From the NCBI RefSeq assembly GCF_003610235.1, contig NZ_RAPR01000001.1:6820001-6884000 (forward strand): DNA of 64,000 nucleotides, given 5' to 3'. The notes beneath the pieces are model-generated. The model worked only from the letters and a program-made list of their open reading frames with translations, was not told where the DNA came from and made no database searches. This document shows positions 33,886 to 41,860 of this stretch, piece by piece. How positions within the stretch are numbered: position 1 is the first letter of the stretch; each line of letters opens with the position of its first letter. A program made the position numbers and the translations under genes. This DNA comes from Catellatospora citrea. Lineage in GTDB: Bacteria; Actinomycetota; Actinomycetes; Mycobacteriales; Micromonosporaceae.

Positions 33886-35796
33886 TCACCAGGTCTTGCC
33901 TCGGGCGAGCCGGTCTTTCACCGCGGCGACCTCGGCCCGCAGCTCGGCCAGCTCCTTGCGGCGCAGCTCCAGCACGGCGCGGCGCGGCGCGAGCTCGGCC
34001 TCCGCGGCCTGCAGGTTGGCCTGGGCCTCGGCCAGCGACTCGGCCAGGTACGACATCCGCCGCGCCAACTGCCGGCCGGCATTGGCGGCGATCTCGGTAC
34101 GCAACCCGTCCAGGTCACCGATGACCTGCGTGTCGATCAGGCCGTGCAGGCTGGCGACCGACTGCGTGATGTCCTCGGTGAGCTGACGGCGGGTCGCGGC
34201 CTTGCCGCGCCGGATGAACCAGGTCACCGCGCCGATGGTGGCGGTCACCGCGGCGGCGACGCCGAGGATCAGCAGGTTCTTCTGCTTCACCGGCGGCACC
34301 TGCCGCCACAGCTCGGTGACCCGCCGCCCCGCGGCCGCGGCCGGCTTGGCCACGTTGTCGCCGTACCTCTTGAGCTGATCGAACAGGTCCCTGCCTTCGG
34401 CCATGCTCGGCGTCGGCCACTCGACCGGCCCGGTCGCCGGGCCGCCGCCCGCGGCCGGGCCGGACGGCGCCGGGCGGGCCGCGCCGGAGGGCGGTGTCGC
34501 GTCGATACCGGCCAGGCCGAGCGCCCCGGCCAGCCAGGTGGTCACGGCGATGACCTCCTCGCGGAGGTCGTTCTCCAGCGCCATGGTGAGCCCGCGGCCG
34601 CCGTCGGCGAAGTCGCGGGGCACCGCCGTGAGCATGTCGCGGCCCCCCTCCTCGATCGCCGCGTCGGCCTGGTCACGCAGCCGCCGCACACCCTCGCCGG
34701 CCCGCCGGCGCAGGTCGTCGCGCAGCCCGGCGAACCGCCGGTTGAGCTCGGCGCGCCAGGCCGCGTCCGGGTCGGCCAGGTCGCCGGTCGACTCCTGCTG
34801 CCGGACGATCGCGGCCAGGGTCGCCTCGTCGGGCGTGAGCAGCCGCAACGAGCCTGCCGCGCTCGCGTCGAGCTGCTCGACCGTGTCCGCGCCGGCGGCG
34901 ACCAGCGCGGAAAGCAGGTTGTGCTCCACCCGCAGCAGCACCTTGTCGCGCAGCTCCGTCACCAGCGCCTCGAACCCGCTGGTCCGCTGCAGCCGCCCGG
35001 CGAACTCCGCGTCCCCGTCGGCCAGCGCCCGGCCCGCCTCCAGCCGCCGGCGGCTGCTCACCGGAAACCACGGCGCGGCCGCGAGCGCGGGCGCGTGCTC
35101 GCGCAGCAGGGCGAGGTTCTTGTCCAGCACCTGCCGGTGGTCGCCGAAGGTGTCGATGCGGGTCAGCACGAACAGCACCGTCGAGGTGTGCTCGGCGGCC
35201 TTGCGCAGGAACGCCAGCTCCGACGAGGTCAGCTCGCTGGCGGAGTTGACCACGAACACCAGCGCGTCGGCGCGCTGCAGCGTCGCCAGCGTCACCGCGG
35301 TGTGCCCGGCGACCAGCCCGCCCACGCCGGGCGTGTCGACGAGGACCAGGCCCTCACGCAGCACCGGCGCGTCCACGGCGACCTCGACGCGGATCACCTC
35401 CGGGTGCAGCGGCTCACGGGACTCGCCCTCGCCGCTCAGGCCGGCGTACTCGGCGATCTGGGCCACCTCGATCGGCTCGCCGTCGGAGGCGTCGTCGGTG
35501 AACGCCGCCGCGGACTCCGGCACGCCGTGCCGGACCACGATGTAGGCGTGGGTGGCGATGTCGGCGTTGACCGGCAGCAGATCCTCCCGCTCCACCAGCG
35601 CGTTGATCAGCGAACTCTTGCCGCGGTTCTTCTCACCGACGACGACCAGCGTCGAACCCGGCATCGCGGCCAGTTGCGCCTGATGCCGCAGCACCAGCGC
35701 GGTCTGCTCGTCGCCGGCCTGCTCCGCGGCGTCGGCGACACGGCCGGTCACCTCGATCGCATCGGGGGCTAGAACATGACGAGACGTCAGGGTCAC
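33886..35796 (-). CDS. Membrane-associated dynamin-family GTPase (IniA-like), copy 2
   Basis: A 636-residue paralogue of the 31232 protein in opposite orientation. G1 GEKNRGKSS (about 53-61), G3 DTPGVGG and G4 TRID are intact. A single strong hydrophobic segment (NLLILGVAAAVTATIGAVTWFI, about 505-530) is followed by a coiled coil (about 560-636, heptads such as LQAAEAELAPRRAVLELRRKELAELRAE). Its stop lies 15 bases from the stop of the convergent GrpE-like gene. It follows the IniC-like gene at 35860 by 63 bases, so Hsp70-propeller, IniC-like and IniA-like genes form one minus-strand unit. Confidence 0.9.
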   Translation of the reverse strand: MTLTSRHVLAPDAIEVTGRVADAAEQAGDEQTALVLRHQAQLAAMPGSTLVVVGEKNRGKSSLINALVEREDLLPVNADIATHAYIVVRHGVPESAAAFTDDASDGEPIEVAQIAEYAGLSGEGESREPLHPEVIRVEVAVDAPVLREGLVLVDTPGVGGLVAGHTAVTLATLQRADALVFVVNSASELTSSELAFLRKAAEHTSTVLFVLTRIDTFGDHRQVLDKNLALLREHAPALAAAPWFPVSSRRRLEAGRALADGDAEFAGRLQRTSGFEALVTELRDKVLLRVEHNLLSALVAAGADTVEQLDASAAGSLRLLTPDEATLAAIVRQQESTGDLADPDAAWRAELNRRFAGLRDDLRRRAGEGVRRLRDQADAAIEEGGRDMLTAVPRDFADGGRGLTMALENDLREEVIAVTTWLAGALGLAGIDATPPSGAARPAPSGPAAGGGPATGPVEWPTPSMAEGRDLFDQLKRYGDNVAKPAAAAGRRVTELWRQVPPVKQKNLLILGVAAAVTATIGAVTWFIRRGKAATRRQLTEDITQSVASLHGLIDTQVIGDLDGLRTEIAANAGRQLARRMSYLAESLAEAQANLQAAEAELAPRRAVLELRRKELAELRAEVAAVKDRLARGKTW

Positions 35797-35859
35797 CGCT
35801 ACTCCTCTCCTGTGGACGGTTACCGTGTTGGACGGACGCCGGGCCGGCCCTGCGCCCGG

Positions 35860-37323
35860 TCAGCGGGTCCCTTCGAGCCCGAACCAGAGCTGGTTGAGCA
35901 CCTCGATGACGGTGCGGGCCAGCCGCTTCGAGCGGCGCGGCAGCTCGGACTCCGCGGTCTGCCAGCGCGTGATCCGGCGGTCGGCCTCGGCACGCAGCGC
36001 GTCGGCGTCGGCGTCGGGCAGGCCGAGGCGCTGCGCGACGGTGACGCCGGTGAGCAGGTGGTGCAGGTCGAGCGCCATGTCATCGTCGAGGGGCAGGTCA
36101 CCGGCCGCGTACGCCGTCGCGACCTCGGCCAGCTGCGCGGCGCGCAACGCCGGGTCGCGGCGCAGCCGGTGCACGGCGTCGGCGAGTTCGCGCGGCGCGC
36201 CCCCGGTCGGCGGCGGACCCGCTGCCAGCGCCCGTTCCAGCAGCGCCAGCACACCGTCGGCGCGCAGCGCGTCGGCGTTGCGCACGAACCGTTCGCTGAT
36301 GAGCGTCTGCAGCTCGGGCAGACCACTGACCGCCAGCAGCGCCGCGCGGATCGCCGTCGCGCCGCGCGCACCGGCGTCGACCGCCGCGACCGCCTCCTCG
36401 ATGCCGTACCGGCCCAGCAGCGACAGCAGCTCGGCCCGCACCGGACGGGCGACGCCGACGCTCGCGTCCAGGAACATGTCGTCGTCGAAGAACAACCGCC
36501 GCCGCCCCGCCGGGTCCGCCGCGGCCAGCTCGACCACGGCGGCCGCGTGCGCCTCGGTGACCGTCGCGCAGCGGGCCGCCTGGGCGAGCCGGTTGGCCAC
36601 CGGCACGATCGTCGACACCAGCCCGCGCAGCCGCGCGGACGTGCGCGCGGCGATGGCGCCCGCCTCGGCCCGCCGCAGCGCCGGCGCGAGATGATCGGCG
36701 ATCGTGTCGATGCGGCTCAGCACCCCGAGCACGTTGCCCGCCGACAGCCGCGCGCCCGCGACCGCGCCGCGGAACTCCTCCAGGGCACGCAGCTCGACCT
36801 CGCCCGGATCGTGCATCACGAAGATCAGCCCGTCGGCCTCGCGGATCGCACCCATCGAATAGTCGTCCAACCCGGACAGCGCGTCCCGGCCCGGCGTGTC
36901 GATCAGAAGGTACTCGTCGTCGATGCCCGCGACCGGCGCCTGCACGGTCAGGTGCGTGACGCTGTGATGGTCGAACGGCAGCGACGCGGGCACCCCGCCG
37001 CCCGGCCGCGCCGCCACGTACTCGGTCGAACCGTCGATGAAGTGCACCGCGACCTGGCTGCGATGGTGATACCGGAACCACGCCGCCAGCAGCGTGCACT
37101 CGGTCGCGTCGGTGGGTGCCAGACGCGTCCCCAGCAGCGCGTTGACCAGCGTCGACTTGCCCGCATTGAGCCGCCCGCCGACGGCGATACGCAGCTTCGG
37201 ATCGGCCAGGCGCCGCAACGACGCCTCCACCGCGTCGCGCAGACCGCCGTCGGGCAGCCGCGGCGCCACGCCGGTGCACACATCCTGCAGCCGCTCGCAC
37301 AGCCGGCCGTCGCCCGGGTTCAA
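35860..37323 (-). CDS. Dynamin-family GTPase (IniC-like), copy 2
   Basis: A 487-residue paralogue of the 29705 protein. G1 GRLNAGKST (about 48-57), TDATECT switch region, G3 DTPGRDA, G4 SRID. The rest is helical. The first in-frame start is TTG at 37323, which overlaps the stop of the Hsp70-propeller gene (TTGA); a later GTG near 37275 is an alternative. The overlap indicates that both proteins are made in fixed proportion. Confidence 0.86.
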   Translation of the reverse strand: MNPGDGRLCERLQDVCTGVAPRLPDGGLRDAVEASLRRLADPKLRIAVGGRLNAGKSTLVNALLGTRLAPTDATECTLLAAWFRYHHRSQVAVHFIDGSTEYVAARPGGGVPASLPFDHHSVTHLTVQAPVAGIDDEYLLIDTPGRDALSGLDDYSMGAIREADGLIFVMHDPGEVELRALEEFRGAVAGARLSAGNVLGVLSRIDTIADHLAPALRRAEAGAIAARTSARLRGLVSTIVPVANRLAQAARCATVTEAHAAAVVELAAADPAGRRRLFFDDDMFLDASVGVARPVRAELLSLLGRYGIEEAVAAVDAGARGATAIRAALLAVSGLPELQTLISERFVRNADALRADGVLALLERALAAGPPPTGGAPRELADAVHRLRRDPALRAAQLAEVATAYAAGDLPLDDDMALDLHHLLTGVTVAQRLGLPDADADALRAEADRRITRWQTAESELPRRSKRLARTVIEVLNQLWFGLEGTR

Positions 37324-39374
37324 CGAGCCACCGCCAGCGGCGCGCGCGGCCGCGGGTCCACGGCGTACACCGACTCGCCCGACGCGACGTAGATCATCGC
37401 GGAATCGACGGCGGGCGCCGACAGCTCACCGCCGGTGACCTCGATGGCCCGCAGCGATCCGGTGCCCAGGTCCAGCACCGACAGCGTCCCGGAGGAGTCC
37501 GGCAGATACAGCAGCTCCCCGTCGAGCAGCGTCCCGGTGCCCCGCAGCCCGGCCGGCAGCTGCCAGGAGCGCCGCAGGGCGCCGGTGGCCGCGTCCAGGT
37601 GCCGGACCGTGCCCGTGGCGTCGGCGGCGTACACCCCCGAGCCGTGCACGACCGGCGCGGCCTCGACGTCGCCGGGCATCTCGTGGACCCAGCGGACCAG
37701 GCCGCGCTCGGCGTCGATCGCGTGTACCCGGCCGCTGACGTCACCGATGACGAGCAGGTCCTCGTAGCCGATGCCCGAGGCCCAGATCTCGGCACCGGCG
37801 GGATAGCTCCACCGCACGGCACCGTTGACGGTCGACACGGCCACGACCCTCCCGTCGTCCAGGCCCACCGCGACCAGCGCGCCGTGCACGGTCGGCGCGG
37901 CCCAGGCCGGCGAGCCGACGTTGTGCTGCCAGCGCAGCCGGCCCGAGGACGTGTCGACGGCCAGCAGGCCGGTCATCGTCGCCGCGTACACCGTCCCGTC
38001 GGCGACGGTCGGCGGACAGGTCAGCACCTCGGTGCGCAGCCGCCACGCCTCCTTGCCGTCGGCGGGCCGCAGGGCGGTCAGCCCCTTCTCGCGGCTGGCC
38101 AGAACGATCAGCCCGTCGGCCACGACGGGGCGGTGCAGCGGCCGATCCAGGTCGGTCTTCCAGCGCTTCGCGCCCGTGGCGGCGTCGCGCACCGACACCC
38201 AGCCACGGCTGTCGGCGGCGACGACCGCACCGCCGAGCGCGGCCGGCGCGAGCTGGGACGCGCTGGAGCGGCCGGTGTACCGCCACGGCCGGGGCCGCGG
38301 CGCAGCCGGCGGGACCAGCCGCGCCCACTGCAGCGCACCCTGCACCACCACGCACTTCGGGTCGCTCTCCAGGTCCGGCAGCCGCCCCAGCACCTCGGTG
38401 ATCGCGTCACTGACCAGCGGCATCCGGCTCGCACCACCGACCAGGTACACCGCGGCGAGCTCGTCGAGGCCCACCCCGGCGCGCTCGACCGTGGCGACGA
38501 ACTCCTGCACCGTAGCGGCGATGTCGCCGCTGATCGCCCTCTCCAGCTCCCCGCGGGTGACGCTGACGTCGAGCCGGTCGAAGACGATGACCTGCTGGCT
38601 GGCGGTGCGCGACAGCTCCTCCTTGGCCACCCGCACATCCCCGCGCAGCCGCCACCGGGCCCGCGCGGCGACCTTGTCGCCCGGCCGCTGCAGGCCCTCC
38701 CACAGCTCCGGGTCGGCCTGGCGGGCGGCGGCCCCCACGAGCCGCTCCAGCTCGTCGTCGAAGTCCTCGCCACCGATCGCGTCGTCGCCGCCGACCGCCA
38801 GCAGTTCGAACCCGTTCTCGGTACGGCGCAGCACCGCCGTGTCGTACGTGCCGCCGCCGAGGTCGTACACGCCGACGCAGGAGCCGACCGGCACCTGGCC
38901 GCGCAGCGCGTAGAACGACGCCGCCGCGACCGGTTCGGCCACCAGCTGCGGGTCGGGCAGCCCGGCCGCGGTCGCGGCGTCGGCCAGCGCACCCCGCTCG
39001 GTCACCCCCCAGCGGGCCGGATGCGTCAGCACCAGCCGCGACGGCGCGACGTTGCCGAAGCGCCGCGCGCCCTCGGCCGCCATGTGACGCAGCACGGCGG
39101 CGACCAGGTCGACGGTCGCGACGGACTGCCCACCGAGGCGGACGTGCTCCTGCGCGGCGAGCGCCCGCTTGGGCAGCAGCACGGCCCGCTCCGGGTTCAC
39201 CGCCGCCTTCGACAGCGCCGAGCGGCCCACCGCCATGCCCTCCTCGCCGACATACACCGCCGAGGGCAGGTACCTGCTGCTGTCGACCTCGATCAGGTCG
39301 ACGGCGGTGCCGTCGTCGACGGCGGCCGAGGTCGACGACGTGCCGAAGTCGATCGCCAGGGTCCAGCCGGTCAT
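37320..39374 (-). CDS. Hsp70-type ATPase fused to a PQQ-like beta-propeller, copy 2
   Basis: A 684-residue protein. ATPase motifs: phosphate-1 IDFGTSSTSAAV, VLTHPARWGVTE, AEPVAAASFYA, phosphate-2 YDLGGGTYDTAVL and adenosine YLVGGASRMPLV. From about residue 400 there are six or seven propeller blades with motifs such as AIDAERGLVRWVHEM, VDTSSGRLRWQHN and LDAATGALRRSW. The organisation equals the 26737 protein; both lack a peptide-binding SBD. ATG at 39374 follows AGAGGACACCC. The frame extends upstream to 39548 but without similarity and over promoter elements. It heads the minus-strand module 37320-35860-33886. Confidence 0.9.
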   Translation of the reverse strand: MTGWTLAIDFGTSSTSAAVDDGTAVDLIEVDSSRYLPSAVYVGEEGMAVGRSALSKAAVNPERAVLLPKRALAAQEHVRLGGQSVATVDLVAAVLRHMAAEGARRFGNVAPSRLVLTHPARWGVTERGALADAATAAGLPDPQLVAEPVAAASFYALRGQVPVGSCVGVYDLGGGTYDTAVLRRTENGFELLAVGGDDAIGGEDFDDELERLVGAAARQADPELWEGLQRPGDKVAARARWRLRGDVRVAKEELSRTASQQVIVFDRLDVSVTRGELERAISGDIAATVQEFVATVERAGVGLDELAAVYLVGGASRMPLVSDAITEVLGRLPDLESDPKCVVVQGALQWARLVPPAAPRPRPWRYTGRSSASQLAPAALGGAVVAADSRGWVSVRDAATGAKRWKTDLDRPLHRPVVADGLIVLASREKGLTALRPADGKEAWRLRTEVLTCPPTVADGTVYAATMTGLLAVDTSSGRLRWQHNVGSPAWAAPTVHGALVAVGLDDGRVVAVSTVNGAVRWSYPAGAEIWASGIGYEDLLVIGDVSGRVHAIDAERGLVRWVHEMPGDVEAAPVVHGSGVYAADATGTVRHLDAATGALRRSWQLPAGLRGTGTLLDGELLYLPDSSGTLSVLDLGTGSLRAIEVTGGELSAPAVDSAMIYVASGESVYAVDPRPRAPLAVAR

Positions 39375-39416
39375 GGGTGTCCTCTTTGTCGGATGCCGCA
39401 GGTGCATGTCGCCGGA

Positions 39417-39447
39417 TTGGACGATCACAACGACCCGATTTGTTTCC
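39417..39447 (-). promoter_or_regulatory. Predicted ECF-type promoter P2-minus (GGAAAC-N18-CGTCCAA)
   Basis: On the minus strand GGAAAC (complement of 39442-39447) and CGTCCAA (complement of 39417-39423) are 18 bases apart, 43 bases before the ATG of the Hsp70-propeller copy 2. It forms the left half of nested inverted repeats: TTGGACGATCAC at 39417-39428 pairs with 39483-39494, and TTTGTTTCCG at 39439-39448 pairs with 39464-39473. Confidence 0.7.
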
Positions 39448-39464
39448 GGCCGAGCCGAACGTTC

Positions 39465-39494
39465 GGAAACAAACCCGGCGGCGTGATCGTCCAA
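39465..39494 (+). promoter_or_regulatory. Predicted ECF-type promoter P2-plus (GGAAAC-N17-CGTCCAA)
   Basis: GGAAAC at 39465-39470 and CGTCCAA at 39488-39494 with a 17-base spacer, 35 bases before the ATG of the first gene of the dynamin operon. It is the mirror image of the promoter at 39417-39447. The palindrome CCGAACGTTCGG (39455-39466) lies between the two and may be an extra operator. Confidence 0.72.
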
Positions 39495-39529
39495 CTCGCC
39501 GAACAAGTCGTCAGCCACGCGGAGCGGTG

Positions 39530-41860
39530 ATGGACACTCAACAGGCACAGTCGATGGACCAGCTGCAGGCCGACGTGCTGCGGCTACTGGACGAGCTCAT
39601 CGTGACGGTCGAGGACGCGGAGAAGGACCAGCTGATCGCACCCGTGGCCGACGACCGCCCGCACTCGGCCGCGCTGCGCGCCGAAGCCGACGCGGTGCGC
39701 CGGCTGGAACTACGCATGCCGATCGTCGCGCCGATGAAGGCGGGCAAGTCGACGCTCATCAACGCCATCGTCGGCCACGAACTGCTGCCCGCGCGGGCGC
39801 TGGCGATGACCACGTTGCCGACCCAGATCGAGCTGTCCGACACCGCCGAACGGCCGACGCTGCGGCTGCCCACCCAGACCCAGGACTTCTTCCGGCAACT
39901 GCTGAACACGGTGCGCCCGAAACTGCCGGGCCGCCGGCTCGACGAGCTCGTGCGCGCTCACCCACACCTGGGCGGCGTGCTCGGGCGCCTGAACGACGGC
40001 CGGTTCGGGGACATCCCCGCCGAGGTCGTCGGCCACGGCGAGGTGCAGCAGGTGCTCACCGATATCAACGACCTCGTCCGGCTGGCGGCCGTGGTGGGGG
40101 TGCCCGACGACACCGCGGGGTCGCTGCCGCAGGCACCTGTGCTGCGGACCCCGTACCGGAGGCGTCCAGAGCTGCAAGAGTCGACGGCGCAGGGGAGGCT
40201 GGCCATCGTCGACACGCCCGGCCCCGACGAGCAGGGCATGGCTCCCCGGTTGACCAATGCCGTCGGCGCGGAACTGCGCCGCAGCCACGTGGTGCTGATC
40301 GTGCTCGACTACACGCGCATGGGCGGCGAAGCCGACGCGAAGGTGCTCAAACTCGCCGAGCCGATCCTCGACATGATCGGCAGGGACAAGCTGTACGTCG
40401 TCGTCAACAAGATCGACCAGCGGTCGGAGCAGGGCAGCCTGCCCACCGCGGAGCTGCGGCAACTCGTGTCCAGCCTGCTCGACCTGCCGGATAGCGGACC
40501 TGCCCGAGTGTTCGAGACGAGTGCCCACCGGGCGCTGGCCGCGGCCCGGGTCCTCACCGCGATCGACGCGGGGGTTCGCGCCGAGCAGACCGCCGACCAC
40601 GCGGCCTTCCGCTCCCTGGCCGAGCTCGTGGAACCGATCGTACGCAGGCGTGCGCGGATGTTCACCTTGTCCATCACCGATTGGCGCGAGGAGGCCCAGG
40701 CGGTCTGGGACGAATCGGGGCTGCCCGAACTGCTCGAGGGGACCGTCACGGAGCTGCGGCGCCAGGCCATGCCGATGGTGCTCACCTCCGCCGTGGCCAA
40801 GCTCCAAGCCGCGGTGGGTGTCGTCGGCGACGCGGCCAGGCTGCGGCTGAAAGCCGCCACCGCGGACCGGGCGAAGGTCGAGTCCGAACTCAACAGTCTG
40901 CGCCGGGAGATGGTGAAGCTGGAGAACCAGCGGGCCGCGGTGCCCAAGTCCGGCGACCTGATGAAGAACCTCGACCGGCATCTACGGGGCAAGCTCGACG
41001 ACTGCCGGGCGGAAGCCAGTCGACTCATCAAGAACCTCGGGACCGACACCGATGACGAACGCGGTTTCCTGCGCGGCGTGCTGTCCAAGGTCTTCAGCCC
41101 GCTCAAAGGTCGCAAGCAACGCAGCGAGGGCGTGTACGCCTACGACGAGCATGAGAAGGGCGCTGCGCAGGCCACCCTCAACGAGATCAACGGGACGGCG
41201 ACCGCCGCGCTGCGGTCCCTGCTCGACAAGGCCCGCAACGACATGATCACCGCCTCGGCGGAATGGACCCGCCAGCGCATCGTGGAGCAGGAGACGGCCG
41301 TACGCCCGATCCTGGACTCGGCGACCAGGCGGCTCGGCGTCGCCTTCGACCTTCAGCTGCAACTGCCCGCCCCGGAGTTCTCCGCCGCACGCCTGGACCA
41401 GGGCAGCCGGCAGCCCAAGCAGGAGGAGCACCAGCGCACGCGGACCGAGATCTACCACGAGGAGGTCCGGCTCGCCCGGTACCTGTGGTTCAAGAAGGGG
41501 CTCAAGGAGCGCACCCGTGAGGTCTCCTATGTCGAGCACACCTACGTGGTCTCCATCCCGCAGCTGCGCGACGAGCTCAACGCCTCGTTCAAGGAGGCGC
41601 TCAACGACCTGACCCTGGAGCTGCAGGCATACGTCAGCGACGACGTGGCCACCCAGATCGCCGACTACTACCGGCGCATGGACGCCTTCATGACCCAGCA
41701 CCAACACAGCCTCAAGCAGGTGCAGGCCGACTGGAGCGCAGACGACCAGCACCGGGCCCGGGTACAGGACCGGGTCAAGGCACTCGCGCAGGTCGTGGAG
41801 CAGCACCGGGGGCAGCTCGCCGCCCTCGCCGGGCAGCTGGCCCGAGGCCACTCGGCATGA
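39530..41860 (+). CDS. Dynamin-family GTPase (first of a tandem pair)
   Basis: A 776-residue large GTPase. G1 APMKAGKSTLINA (about 68-76), G3 DTPGPDEQ, canonical G4 NKID. A long helical part follows with a predicted coiled coil (about residues 445-510, RAKVESELNSLRREMVKLEN), a basic FSPLKGRKQR patch and a C-terminal helix ending in Gln/His-rich MTQHQHSLKQVQAD. No transmembrane helix is seen, so membrane contact, if any, is peripheral. The next gene is a close paralogue and starts at an ATGA overlap. GGAGCGGTG precedes the ATG at 39530. It is the head of an operon reaching to at least 46670, expressed from P2-plus. Confidence 0.88.
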   Translation: MDTQQAQSMDQLQADVLRLLDELIVTVEDAEKDQLIAPVADDRPHSAALRAEADAVRRLELRMPIVAPMKAGKSTLINAIVGHELLPARALAMTTLPTQIELSDTAERPTLRLPTQTQDFFRQLLNTVRPKLPGRRLDELVRAHPHLGGVLGRLNDGRFGDIPAEVVGHGEVQQVLTDINDLVRLAAVVGVPDDTAGSLPQAPVLRTPYRRRPELQESTAQGRLAIVDTPGPDEQGMAPRLTNAVGAELRRSHVVLIVLDYTRMGGEADAKVLKLAEPILDMIGRDKLYVVVNKIDQRSEQGSLPTAELRQLVSSLLDLPDSGPARVFETSAHRALAAARVLTAIDAGVRAEQTADHAAFRSLAELVEPIVRRRARMFTLSITDWREEAQAVWDESGLPELLEGTVTELRRQAMPMVLTSAVAKLQAAVGVVGDAARLRLKAATADRAKVESELNSLRREMVKLENQRAAVPKSGDLMKNLDRHLRGKLDDCRAEASRLIKNLGTDTDDERGFLRGVLSKVFSPLKGRKQRSEGVYAYDEHEKGAAQATLNEINGTATAALRSLLDKARNDMITASAEWTRQRIVEQETAVRPILDSATRRLGVAFDLQLQLPAPEFSAARLDQGSRQPKQEEHQRTRTEIYHEEVRLARYLWFKKGLKERTREVSYVEHTYVVSIPQLRDELNASFKEALNDLTLELQAYVSDDVATQIADYYRRMDAFMTQHQHSLKQVQADWSADDQHRARVQDRVKALAQVVEQHRGQLAALAGQLARGHSA

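Noticed and set aside
35828..35834. TTGGACG element before the IniA-like copy 2 gene as a further ECF promoter
   Set aside because: No GGAAAC-like element at the matching distance; a 7-base match is expected by chance in this much DNA.
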